From a virus, in IMG/VR virus record IMGVR_UViG_3300035670_000502, positions 1 to 41,374 of that record: 41,374 nt of DNA; one strand, written 5' to 3'. The notes under the pieces are model-generated. The model saw only the letters and a list, made by a program, of their open reading frames with translations. It was not told the origin of the DNA and did not search any database. Each line of letters begins with the position of its first letter. Within the stretch, counting starts at the first letter, position 1. A program made the position numbers and the translations under genes. Of the stretch, positions 9,001 through 17,200 are shown in pieces.

Positions 9001-11743
9001 CTGGGTTAGGATTAACTCCACTACTCTCAGCAACTAAATCTAAAATTTGATTACCTATTTTATTTGCTTCTGGATTTACTTCTTCAGTTTCAATTGTTTC
9101 TTGTACAGGAGCATTACCTTCTATTTCAGCTCTTCTTTTATCTACTTGAGCTGAGTTGTTAATATAAAATTCTTGTTCTGCTTTACTAAGAGTTTTCATT
9201 GTAGCACCACCTGCAAGTTTTCTTGCAACATTATCTAACATAGTTTGTTCAGCTACAGGTTCAGATGTTGGTGACTTACCTTCACTATTAGCAAGATCTT
9301 CATTACTCATAGTTTCAGATTGTTTAGTCTTATCTGAATACTTATCTCTAATATATTCTTGTTTAGTAATTTCTTGAGCAGCTATTTTTTTCTCATGGGC
9401 AAGTTGATAAAAATTTCTAATATCATTAAAATCTTTTTCATCAATTTTACCTTTATACTTTTCCATTATAGCATCTACTAAAGGCATATATTGATCAGTA
9501 CCTTTTAAAGATTCTAATTCAGCTTGTCCTGCTTTAAATACTTCACTTAATCTTTGTTCTTGTCTTAAAGATTTTTGATATTCTTTAGAAGTTATTCTAT
9601 TATATTCTTTTTCATTTTGATTTCTAATTTCTTTATTTGCTTTATATCTATTTTCTAATTCAACAAGTTCTCTAACTGCTTGTACATTTTGAGTTACATT
9701 ACTTCTAAATGCATCATATACAGTTCTTTCTTCAGTATCAGTATATGGATTTTCATCAAGTTTAGCAATATCAAAAGATAACTCTTTTCCTGGTATTTCT
9801 TTTTTTCCTACTACATTACCTTGTTCATCTAATATATCTTCTTTTTTACTAAGAGTTTTTAAAGTAGCTTCTCCAATTTCTAATGCTGTTTCTATTGCCT
9901 TACTAGCTTCAATTCTTTTTTGAACTATTTCATTTTGTAATTGATTTCCAGCTTTAGTTAAACTAAGGTCATTTACTCTATTACCAAATATTTGATCATC
10001 ATTAATAAATTTACCTTTTGTTTTTTCATATAGAGTTCCTAACTGTTGAATTTCTACAATAGCTTCTCTTGCTCTTGCTTGAACCTCAGGAGATGCTTTA
10101 GGATTATTACTTATCTTCTCATAGTTTTCAATAAGGTTACTAGTAGTGCCAGCATTAAAAGCTTCATAAGCTTGTATTGATAACATCTTAGATTTAATAG
10201 CATCAGCCTCTTCTTTATATCCTTGTTTTTCTAGCCTTGTAGCTTCTTTACCCATCATGTTTACTTGATCTAAAGTATTCATTAAGGTAGTAGTTTTTCT
10301 AATCATATCAGGTATTCCTGCTGATTCACCTATTTTATTTTCTTTTTGTATTTGAGCTTGTTGAGCTTCATATTTTTGTTTTCTACCTTCTTTTCCACCA
10401 TAACTAAGTATATCTTGACCAGCACCCATTATTCCACCACTTAGTGCACCTATTGCACCTTCATATAAGTTTGACCAATTAACACGATTTTTATCATAAT
10501 CCCAAACAATTTTAGATGCATCTCTAGCAGTATATTCTCCTTTAGTACCATAAGCTACACCTGCATATTCAGCATTTTTTTCAAGGATACCTTCTTCTAA
10601 AAATTCAGTACCTGCTTCTTCTAAAACTCTACCTTTTCCAATAAAAGATGGTTTACTTAATATATTTTTTGGACTATATAATGTTCTTGTAAATGCATTA
10701 GCTGTAATTAAGTTTAATGCAAAAATTGGAGCCATAGATTTTAAAGTTGCATCAGCACCATAACCTGCACTCTTAGTAGCTTGAGCACCAAGATCAGGGT
10801 GTTCTAAAGCAAAATCTTGTCTAGCTTTTTTAATAGCTTGCATTTGTGCCCATTCTGCATCTTTAATACTACCAGTTTCATTCATTACTTGTTCATAAGC
10901 TCTTTGTCCTGCTATACTTTCTATATCTTTTAATTCAGGAGCAAGACTATGTAATACTTCACCATATACTTTATCATGTACATCTTGAGCAATAGATAAA
11001 CCTGTAGATTCAGTCATTACAAATGCATTTAATAATGCATTTGCAGTTTTACCCATCTTTAATGCTTGACCTGCTTTTGCTACACCTGCACCTGGTATAA
11101 GCATACCTCCTACATTACCTACAATCATTGAAGATAAATTTGTTCCCCAATCAAACCAATCATTAGTAGTATTAACTTGAAAATAATGATTAGCATAATC
11201 TCTTGTTGCTTGAGCAGCTTTAGTCCAACCATTTCCTGTTACATCTCCATCACCTGCTATAGTATAATCATCTAATAGTTCAAAACCTTTATTAAATATT
11301 CCTGGAAGTTCAACCCAATCTGTATAGTCAGCTACATTTGTTTTATATCCAAGTAATCCAGCAGCTGCATCTATACTTCCCCCTATTGTTGGTAATCTCC
11401 AATCAGCAGGGTCAGTTACAAATCCTACTGTATCTAATACAAAAGCACCTGCAGTAGCTAATACATTAGCTGTCCATTTTGCAGTACCAGACCAAAAATT
11501 ATCATACTCTTCTTTGATTACATCTTGTTCAAGTTTTTTATTAATATCTTCAAGTTGTTGATCATATATTTTATTCTTCATAAAAGATTCATTCCCTAAT
11601 TGAGTTGAAGCAGTCCATGTAGGAGAACTCATTAATGAAGGATCTTTTTCTTGTATTTGTTTAACTATTTTACTAGCATCAACAGGTTCAGTATTTTGAT
11701 TTACACCTGGTTTAGGATTATTATTATCAAAGTTATTTGCCAT
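1..11743 (-). CDS. Giant virion protein: N-terminal ejection/cargo region fused to a crAss-type virion RNA polymerase (3' end outside window)
   Basis: I translated this frame codon by codon from the ATG at 11743 to the left edge and met no stop, giving 3914 codons with no end in sight. Residues about 60-420 are rich in Gly/Ala and hydrophobic helices, with an EEAGTEFLEEG motif at 375-385. Residues about 430-950 are charged and coiled-coil-like. An acidic linker lies at 2226-2254. After it come stretches of the crAss RNA polymerase type, then R3528-I-P-T-S-G-H and, 39 residues on, DFDVD at 3567-3571. That spacing resembles the NRxPTLH and NADFDGD elements of cellular RNA polymerase beta-prime, where the three Asp bind catalytic Mg. 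A single-chain virion polymerase with such a motif is known from the crAss-like phage phi14:2 (gp66). Inference: it is packaged, injected and transcribes early genes. The start lies 10 bases after the 824-residue gene. It may be proteolytically processed. The polymerase assignment is firm; roles of the N-terminal half are not. Confidence 0.88.
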   Translation of the reverse strand, partial: MANNFDNNNPKPGVNQNTEPVDASKIVKQIQEKDPSLMSSPTWTASTQLGNESFMKNKIYDQQLEDINKKLEQDVIKEEYDNFWSGTAKWTANVLATAGAFVLDTVGFVTDPADWRLPTIGGSIDAAAGLLGYKTNVADYTDWVELPGIFNKGFELLDDYTIAGDGDVTGNGWTKAAQATRDYANHYFQVNTTNDWFDWGTNLSSMIVGNVGGMLIPGAGVAKAGQALKMGKTANALLNAFVMTESTGLSIAQDVHDKVYGEVLHSLAPELKDIESIAGQRAYEQVMNETGSIKDAEWAQMQAIKKARQDFALEHPDLGAQATKSAGYGADATLKSMAPIFALNLITANAFTRTLYSPKNILSKPSFIGKGRVLEEAGTEFLEEGILEKNAEYAGVAYGTKGEYTARDASKIVWDYDKNRVNWSNLYEGAIGALSGGIMGAGQDILSYGGKEGRKQKYEAQQAQIQKENKIGESAGIPDMIRKTTTLMNTLDQVNMMGKEATRLEKQGYKEEADAIKSKMLSIQAYEAFNAGTTSNLIENYEKISNNPKASPEVQARAREAIVEIQQLGTLYEKTKGKFINDDQIFGNRVNDLSLTKAGNQLQNEIVQKRIEASKAIETALEIGEATLKTLSKKEDILDEQGNVVGKKEIPGKELSFDIAKLDENPYTDTEERTVYDAFRSNVTQNVQAVRELVELENRYKANKEIRNQNEKEYNRITSKEYQKSLRQEQRLSEVFKAGQAELESLKGTDQYMPLVDAIMEKYKGKIDEKDFNDIRNFYQLAHEKKIAAQEITKQEYIRDKYSDKTKQSETMSNEDLANSEGKSPTSEPVAEQTMLDNVARKLAGGATMKTLSKAEQEFYINNSAQVDKRRAEIEGNAPVQETIETEEVNPEANKIGNQILDLVAESSGVNPNPVKPLSEGKVDKIVGETTPDAEAIADIERRRQEELNSLGQKQFKLLFEKLSETKKPEEIASIITSIEQNVDQGAQLNDEQQQQLTDAKKQLKTNGYEIITFNSFFQGINASAQPIPYDNEILSEEQVNNLEKHLDKLEKRNEEVDLNEIPHPVSRIVEPAVNKDGKMIKAAKVIILVFDTVEQLKQAIEKSKAAGFNKVNAANKINAKYDAELAALKGKQATETKQVILTPQEQSALNKIKGDQIQKPLFHRQLGTNFQTIVDSLIAKGAIKSEGNNYVKLEPSVTVTITTDNRTEAQIAADNLINSEFTYAGDEYQLIVQQSKDEEKNKKIKDAVDVIKDRIKNNVLSGWRVEEGKIGNKNIYKIFKPVTSGINAQPEEDVNYQPNELNENIPAQKLQELKDLVSDYVEIMEMESGNFPSFEELMKNFIKNVGRKQAEALIKVIGKGWELNNYGTITNYDALISKLFKDPKQIINDLMNLAPEISSEITVSTTEESTTDLTQQVNNENKEVKEVPVAVTPENKTVYETTSDIGQDTRPKLGHSFSQANIKYTIEEQVEGVSVTTEFEELPTELKLTKLVKSAKLLDYDSYQPGTELEIVVPDQEILDFLVIPDRVEDTTSLLFGAVKTDENGKRKTIKFTDWVNSKTEEYAARGENFLNSQEYWDRIPMLVRDSNGDYVAYAHEPQWYNPTTFGGDIQQAQSNIREIRKAAKDAHQKGKTYKVVVSDNAGGLFPRESSNPVTIRNANPDAQVAYLRQDGNGAYNLYIDNKPVNLNVINLQPFISAQQQNINAKTIIALDIRRWGTDKDGNPTYKALYSISPKLNQEQAQTVTNLVLSNLILNNSSIPETSKGTFLNLQSQIKSIPNKEDGLKLDIKDRNQFERLLSNYIIFSYNKKLYSSAAKEDIKSRVASKDFASAERTYTAIQNTQTKGRPYMFYQDGYLVYGISGEKANILHPDMMSLDNGRIVLTPELEAKLEYLNQVLSKSQLSLSKQWTGPVVHVNNNFGLTTVANSYHDYLADNLTTKIKSINIGNENNPKYVTRIQPSIFFEPKSTISRNQGQESVSDNKVTEQDKQKISNVLESTSDEKLAEAIPELIQDGIEIFGNTIEEKVEDLKQVVQEMNNDSKEIVENYLEAEPEVDNIAEFTEFLKQSENQIKWVNEYFKNDYSEDVNYQPREIEDEDVKEMNINLMRIDGLSSRHQTQLANYVNIKLGDVLSTKRINQKEIRDKVVEELNTLVGNNKQILEDNLAKLKAIPNGDKIQQVSTLINKYQVALDKINLVMDNADVIYEQALALALKDLNGKIVDNKVEIKDNSDENDGDKQEGDDEPEFPEEEAGYIGTENYSKTSVEVNPKTSVTSTLRRFMRDIPDVSVRTGLPKTGAMGTPLYVDFDTAFDTIMSILADAPVDYKQMLDILKLNQDKQPWIPAFIEKLENSSNEVKNQFTSTMGKHGLTMEFMMFSFSPQGVKLKVMNTNSFAIGNKISRDWKNNLTAESPLVNEFGEIQLDVVNELYDQYKSWLDAPADIKSEYARLLTPSVKANKLLIAPTEKTEKLVAALKTKDRRLVVDNTAYRVSLTQDGNISITPMGRNVMSSAIVNYTQLSLEEQQEALDITKNWLGAFGIEMTEDAIESIFKNGIYHQGKLVTPRTFFQKSDKTGGAIGLLANWLETTKSVSVTEDKPLMLDDDNNPLLQSAIENTLAVHQSRFSPGVVTPSFRDGKKSIYGFTAPKYITDRFKDLKTNPALRNQLRDLSFSKKSLWLQFFEDGKDLPNWSFRDTFNVSHLSLNAIKQYAKKIYGDNGITSLGDIDHELVKVGMFQDVKQGSFTQPFVTGNESISLRTARFFTPTNSDKTTMPLIKTMALKLNEKRLYDTNEDNKLVPNESVTNLLFEQLVMPELERILNFTKNIGKTDIKNYDKGAQMFLLLPNLNNLVVGTTEDNIDITLRDVLINKETELENVLAEHKDLILKELQNYVRYLTDEKLKVWESNGYYTVSESGNVTNKLLNSAYLNEIQATNETEKIELAAMDYEINQMISNANAFMTFIGDPALYYKVDESQGPKSFIEKSEETFVNVGKRLAAMIAPGSKLADSENEQYTQIVLADRVALSENIEFLTELLDNKKFNWNKYNEIKNRKSPSEDPKIVKEFELKREADMKAFYAEYPNSNGYFDIEGTDAQEYTTWQEHMHILEKLGRLSDVAVNITPEEIRQAKEMFASGTPKSQLTEAQKEILKKVLQPIKPVYTGQVFDKKQDVMRMVYIKSSSFPLIPQLTEGTELDKLAKALEELQKEGAGDNPSPYKYVRASYQTANKVGSKTKGLDIFNGDGSIKEISIDDLKSHSLILNRKDFKIQLDVPYKSLKRDEDTISNTTQLMKLLFGNGMMELDGFMYDGKSLTGTELEEEFTKSFIELSNLKKQQLYDELGIDIKTGKPTNVYETAAKLQKILKTEAVNRGYSRQVIESLELEVKNINGEDDISFKMPIWLTANSDRFESLLNAIVNNRIVKLKLPGNSYIAGSEEGFKVQTNFKNIDKSKIVWTSKWNNNSLQGAKYDKDGNLKFAQVIAPSKFRKKDGTLIDLLEKRKGEYVYVTKTSTGFRLKEDMIDSELLNNTSLRIPTSGHKSGSQIEIVGFLPQEQGDLMIVPRNFTKQKGLDFDVDKENTYQLWHETDENGKITVMKEGDEEKLLHNKIVKTYSAVFSNPSKEVQRKINGILSIDYAKEQAELIDSWTNKTKDNTYFTPLSSEYQKSKMFLGASGKVGTGAYSLDVTSQSLFEQAKIKGTQLEARAVVGKDPLTGRDITEKYRVRFGNEKESTGNLGESKTLEGSRTISEVLEELQNIAVDNEKEQVMGRVNLTSFTLDASKAMAFLGFDKSENESKNSIPFLLLSQPIIVEYSKEMANANSNVISSYGDKEQAVINKLLNKYGGKDYVLGYRKDVENNDILSALQLEQQLKSVEVDNALQLAALNRFLELKKIGEALRGVQTSINTDSKGLSKSIPEN

Positions 11744-11753
11744 TACTATTTAG

Positions 11754-14228
11754 TTATTTAGTTAGAATATAGTTTTGCCATAATTGAATTCCATCTTGTC
11801 CATATCCTTCAATGATTTTTCCTTTATCATATATAATTACTTTACCTCTTGCTGTTCCTTGTAGTTCATTAGGATAATATATAACTCCATATTGATCTTC
11901 AATATAATTATTTTTTCCTTTTCCTAATCCTTCAAATTGACCTTGAGCATTATTAACTTGTTGTTGAACATAAGCTGATGCTTGAATCTTAGAATTATTA
12001 TTTACTACATTTTCAATTTTATTAATTTTAACATTATCTCTACTAGTTATAATATTTACATTTTCTGGTTGTGAGGTACCATCTGGTTTAATTGTAACTA
12101 ATTGTAAATTTGCATTAATAGGTAATAAACCAAGATCAATTTGTTCAGTTTTACCTTTACTTGTTTTAACTTGAAAGTTAGATACATCACCATCAATTAA
12201 ATCTACTTTATTTATTATAACTGCTAATTTATCTTTACTGTTAGGCATTTTATAAACTAATTTAACTACATCTTTATCTTCTGTTTGTTCTACTACTTGA
12301 TCAAGAGATATTTTTTTACTTGCTAATAAATCAACAAAGCTAGTATATGTTTGTACTACATTTCCTTTTGTATCAACTTTATTAACTACAGCATTTGTTG
12401 CACTAGATAAAGATGAAAGAAATTCAAAAGGATTCTTTTTAATATAATTAAGTCCTTCATTTAATTCTGCTACTTCATCTTTAGTAGCTATGTTATTTTT
12501 TGTCCATTCTGTACCTTGAACATTCTTAACTGTTTGAGTTACTTGATTTAATTTATTTGCAGCAGCATAATCATCTATATAAGTATCTAAATCTTTTTGC
12601 ATCATTTCATCTGCTAACTCTGGATTTATTAATCTTATTGCTGCATATTTAGTTTTTAAATATGTTTTTTGATCTTGATATTCTGGAGTATTCATGACTT
12701 TTGTCTTAATTGCACTAACTACTCTTTCATTATTACCAAGTGATCTCTGTGTTTCATTAAGAATTCTTGCTGCTTCCATTGTTCCTGGTAACTCAATACC
12801 TTTACCTTGTAAGAATTTTTCTAATCCTGCATAATCACCATTGTTTATATAATCATCTATTAATTCTTTATTTTGTTTTCTTTCAATTGCAGTAGCACCA
12901 AATTTTGATGGATTAGCATTTAAAGTATTTTGTATTTCATTAGCATAAGTACCTTTTAATTCATCTTTCATTAATTGTAATCCTTCATATGAAGCAGTAA
13001 GATTTTTAAATGCTTCACTAATTGTTGAACCAGATGTTTTTTGTGCAACTGTTTGACCTGTAGTATCTATTGTTACTATAGGATCTTCTATAGCTTTCTT
13101 AGCTTTAGCAACTGCAATTTCTTTATTCTTTTGTAATTCTATTTCTGCTGCTTCACTAAGATCTAAAGTTGTAGATCTAACTATTTGATTTATATCTTTT
13201 TTACCTGCAGCAGTTTGAGCAGCCATAAATAATTCACCAGGATTAACCATTCTCATTACAGGTACTTCTTCCTCTATTACTTTTCCATCTTTCATTTTTT
13301 TAACTTTTTGTGTCATAATCTTACCTTCAGCATCTTTTACTTCTTCCATTTTAAATTTACTAAAGGGATTACCTGGCTCTTCTCTTTCTCCAAATAATCT
13401 TGACCATTCTCTTTCATATCCTTTCTTTTCTCCACCTCCTTTTATTCTTGCTTTTTGAGTATTATAATTTATAGCTTTAGGATCATATAACATTGTATTA
13501 TAAATTCCCCAAGTTAATTCATCTGTTGGTAATAATCTATCTTTTTCTCTTGTAGTCACATAATAATTACCTACTAATTTTTCTGTAGTTACATCAGTAT
13601 CAGTACTTGGTTCCCAACCTTCAGCTATTTTTTCAAATTCTTTTTTACGATTATAAAAATCATAAAGTTTTTCAGTACCATAAGTTCTATACTTACCAGT
13701 AGTAGGGTCATAATTAACTCCACCTTTTTGTATAAGTTCTCCTGTAACTTCATCTCTTTTTTCAGCAGCATATCTTCTATCCCATTCTGCCATTGCTTCA
13801 GCTAAGTCTGCTTCATCTATAGTGCCATCTGCATTAGTAGCTCTTTTAGTTTCTTCTTCAAGATGCTTTTGTCTAATAGCATAATTACTATATTGTGCAG
13901 CTAGTTCTCCTCTAGTTACATCTTCATATATTCTATTACCTAATTGTCTAATTGCTTGTCTTTGTTTTAATGCTTCTAATGGACTAGTATCTCTTACTAA
14001 AGCATATTGTTTAATTTCATCCTCATATTGCTTAAGTAATTCTTGTTGTCTTGCTACATCAGGAGATAAGGCTTTATGCTGAAGTTGTTTTTGAAAATCA
14101 GTAATATATTGATCTTGTTTTTCAAGTTGAGCATCAGCACCTTTAATAGCACCTAATATAGCTTGTTCAGGTACTTGGTACATGAAATCAATCATATTAG
14201 GTTTTGCTGTTTTATAAAATCTTCCCAT
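11754..14228 (-). CDS. Internal virion (cargo) protein, 824 aa
   Basis: This protein begins MGRFYKTAKPN and has a highly charged, helical first 200 residues (many Glu, Lys, Gln and Arg, with heptad-like stretches such as QARQQELLKQYEDEIKQ-type sequence near residues 60-75), a middle part rich in Lys/Glu, and a more beta-prone C-terminus. I see no signal peptide, membrane segment or catalytic motif. Its N-terminal sequence and its place between the glycine-rich cargo protein and the virion polymerase fit the conserved cargo proteins that crAss-like phages package and eject. The family placement is from memory of crAss-like genomes, not a search. It stops 10 bases before the giant polymerase gene and starts 26 bases after the preceding gene, so the three are probably one transcript. 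A tail-lumen structural protein is the alternative. Confidence 0.65.
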   Translation of the reverse strand: MGRFYKTAKPNMIDFMYQVPEQAILGAIKGADAQLEKQDQYITDFQKQLQHKALSPDVARQQELLKQYEDEIKQYALVRDTSPLEALKQRQAIRQLGNRIYEDVTRGELAAQYSNYAIRQKHLEEETKRATNADGTIDEADLAEAMAEWDRRYAAEKRDEVTGELIQKGGVNYDPTTGKYRTYGTEKLYDFYNRKKEFEKIAEGWEPSTDTDVTTEKLVGNYYVTTREKDRLLPTDELTWGIYNTMLYDPKAINYNTQKARIKGGGEKKGYEREWSRLFGEREEPGNPFSKFKMEEVKDAEGKIMTQKVKKMKDGKVIEEEVPVMRMVNPGELFMAAQTAAGKKDINQIVRSTTLDLSEAAEIELQKNKEIAVAKAKKAIEDPIVTIDTTGQTVAQKTSGSTISEAFKNLTASYEGLQLMKDELKGTYANEIQNTLNANPSKFGATAIERKQNKELIDDYINNGDYAGLEKFLQGKGIELPGTMEAARILNETQRSLGNNERVVSAIKTKVMNTPEYQDQKTYLKTKYAAIRLINPELADEMMQKDLDTYIDDYAAANKLNQVTQTVKNVQGTEWTKNNIATKDEVAELNEGLNYIKKNPFEFLSSLSSATNAVVNKVDTKGNVVQTYTSFVDLLASKKISLDQVVEQTEDKDVVKLVYKMPNSKDKLAVIINKVDLIDGDVSNFQVKTSKGKTEQIDLGLLPINANLQLVTIKPDGTSQPENVNIITSRDNVKINKIENVVNNNSKIQASAYVQQQVNNAQGQFEGLGKGKNNYIEDQYGVIYYPNELQGTARGKVIIYDKGKIIEGYGQDGIQLWQNYILTK

Positions 14229-14254
14229 TATTATATAGATTCAATTAGTTTAAA

Positions 14255-17200
14255 TTATTTACTTTCAGTAGTAGTTGTAGTAGATGCAGTTGTACTTGCT
14301 GCTTTTTTAGCTTCCTCATCCATTTTCTTTTTCTTTTCTCTAGCTTCTTTTTCAGTTATTGTTTTACCAGTACTATTATCTTTTAAAACAAAATTACCAT
14401 TTTCATCAATATCTGCATATATACCATAAGCTGAATAATATTTAGATGCTTGTAAGATATGTTTATTACGCAATGCAGTATTCATATCTCTACCACGTTT
14501 TTGAAGACCTTCAGAAATTGTAGTTGTATCTGTAGCAAGACTTTCCATATATTTATCAAAATCTTGTCTATTAGCTAAATCTCTTTGGTATTCACCACCC
14601 ATTCTAGTTTGATCTATTTGTTGTTGTAATTGAGCTCTTTGACCTTTTAATCCTGCCATTGATTGTAAATAACCACTCATAATATCTCTAGCTCCTTCTT
14701 GTTCAGCTAATGCAGCAGCTAATTGTTGAGTTCTAATATCACCTACTCCTCTAGCACTATTAGCTAATTGTTTTCTTAATGCATTTGATCTCATAAGATT
14801 TTTTCTATAAGCTTCATCTTTAGCCATACCTGCAATACCTTCAGCTTCCATTTGAGTTCTTAATGCTTCTTGTCCAAATTCACTAAAGAAGTTTTTATTC
14901 TTAGGAGTTCCTAACCAGTTTAACATTGTTATAGCAGCAGGTCCAAATGTACCTATTGTATTACCCATCATACCCATTCTATCTCCTTCAGTATATTTTA
15001 CATTGTCACCAGTTGTAGATTTAGTAGTTCCTCCAGCTTTAGGAGTTTTTTCTTTTTTATTTTTTTTACCTCCGCCAAAAATACCAAAAATATCTGACAA
15101 ATCAAATCCTGACCTATCTCTTTTTTCAGAAGTATAATTTGATGGAAGACTTTCTTCTACATCACTTATTGTTGCATTTATTGGTCTTAAATTCATAGGA
15201 AAAGTTTCTTCTCCAGGAACAGGTACAGGAATATAATTTGATGGATTCTTTTCATCAACAACTCCCATTGTTGCATTTAACTTTGGTAATCTTTTTAATT
15301 TTGAACTTAAATAACTTTCAGTTGGAGGATTAACTTCATTATAAACAACTCTTATTGGATTTCCTTGTTCATCATATTCTACATCTTCCATAAGTTTATA
15401 TTCAACTCCATCTATAGTTTCAGTAGGAATTATATCAGTATAATCTGGAACATAAGGAGTAACTAAAGATTCTCCATAAGGAATTTTATATTTAGGATTA
15501 AATCCTAATTCAGGAAAATTTAAAAAGTTAGTAGTAGGAACTCCATCTTCAGGAGTACCATTATCATACTTTACTAAACCACCCATTGCTTTTTCTGCTG
15601 CTCTAATTTTCTTTTCTTGCTTTAACATTTCTTTAGTTGGTCTTTTACCTGAACCTTTGTTAGCTCTGATGTTATCCCATAGTCCTCTTTTACTATAAGA
15701 ACCATCAGCTCTTTTAATCATACCACCCATAGCCATCATACCTTGTTGGATATCTTGTTGTGCAGCACCCATTAACATTTCTTCCATAGCTTGCTCTTGC
15801 ATAGCTTGTTGTTGATTAGCTTGTTCTTGCATTTGCATATCTTGTTGCTCTTCTAAAGATGCAGTTTCTTGTTGTCTTTGAAGTGCTTCTTTTATAAACC
15901 TATCACTAGGATTTTTAGTAAGAAGCTTTTCTAATTTCTTAATGTTAGCTTCTCTTTTCTCTTTTCTTGCAGCCATAGTTTTACCATTAACTTTTAATCT
16001 GTCAGAATATATTTTAGTACCTTCAGGTAAAGCAATAGGTATTCCTCCATTTTCATGTTTAGGACCTTGAAACTCTCCTGTTTGTCCATCAGGTAATTCA
16101 TACATTTCTTCACCTTCTACTTCTACAGGAATGTTTTGAGGTACTTGTCCACCACCAGCATAAGAACCATACATCATTTGTTCCATATACATTGATGGAT
16201 CTATCATACCACCAAATGCCATTAAAGGATCCATCATAGGTTGAGACTGAGGTTGGGGTTGAGTTCTAGCTTTTTCAAGAACTCCAGGAACTCCTAACTC
16301 AACAGCTTCTTCACCAGTTAAAACTCCTGATTGTAAAAACTTTCTATATAAAGCTTCATCTCTATCTGCTTGTGCAGGATCACCTTCTTTTCTATATTTT
16401 TCAAAATACTTTTTAGCACTAGGTCTAAGATCAGATACAGGTACTACATTACTTCTTGGTGTAACATTAACAGCAGGTTGAGGTTTACCATATTTTTTTT
16501 CAACATATGCTTGTTCTTCAGGAGTTCTCATTGAATATGGTTTAACTGCAATTGGGTCATAGTTTAACATTATTGCAGCATCCTCAGCTTTAGGGTTAAG
16601 TGGGTTACTTAAAGTATATTTTGCAGCACCTTGAGGAGCTATTCTTTCATCTAATGTTTGATAAGGAAGATCTGTATTATATCCCATAGGAGAAAGTAGT
16701 TCAGCTACATTATACTTATAGTCATCAACTTTCTTATTAGAATAAAATTCTCCTACATCTTTAACTTGTTTATTAGGATATTTAGCTGCTGCAGTTCCAG
16801 TTAACTTAACTTGCTCTAATTTTTTATTAGGAGATTTAACTTTAAGTTTTCCATTAACTAATCCAAATTCATCAGTATTTACAAATTGATTAAAAGCATC
16901 AAATATGTTATAAGTATCTTGTTTCTTATAACCTAAATCTTCCATTTTCTTTCCAAATTCCATAGCTGAATGATATACATTTAAACTATCAGATGTAGTA
17001 GGTTTTAATGGTGGAAGTGTAGGATCACCAGGACCTCCAGTCATCCCTCCTAATGCCATAGCATCAAATGCATCCATATAACCACCTTCAACTAAACCTC
17101 CCATAGCCTTTTTCCACTTAGATGCATTTCTAGCAAAGTTAGCTTTCTTAACCATAGCAGGAGAATACTTATCTTTATTTGCTAATACTTGTCTAGCAAA

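Noticed and set aside
1-11743. A gene-poor or degenerate region, or stop-codon recoding, as explanation for the left third
   Set aside because: The minus-strand frame is open throughout under the standard code with sensible protein sequence, so neither is needed.
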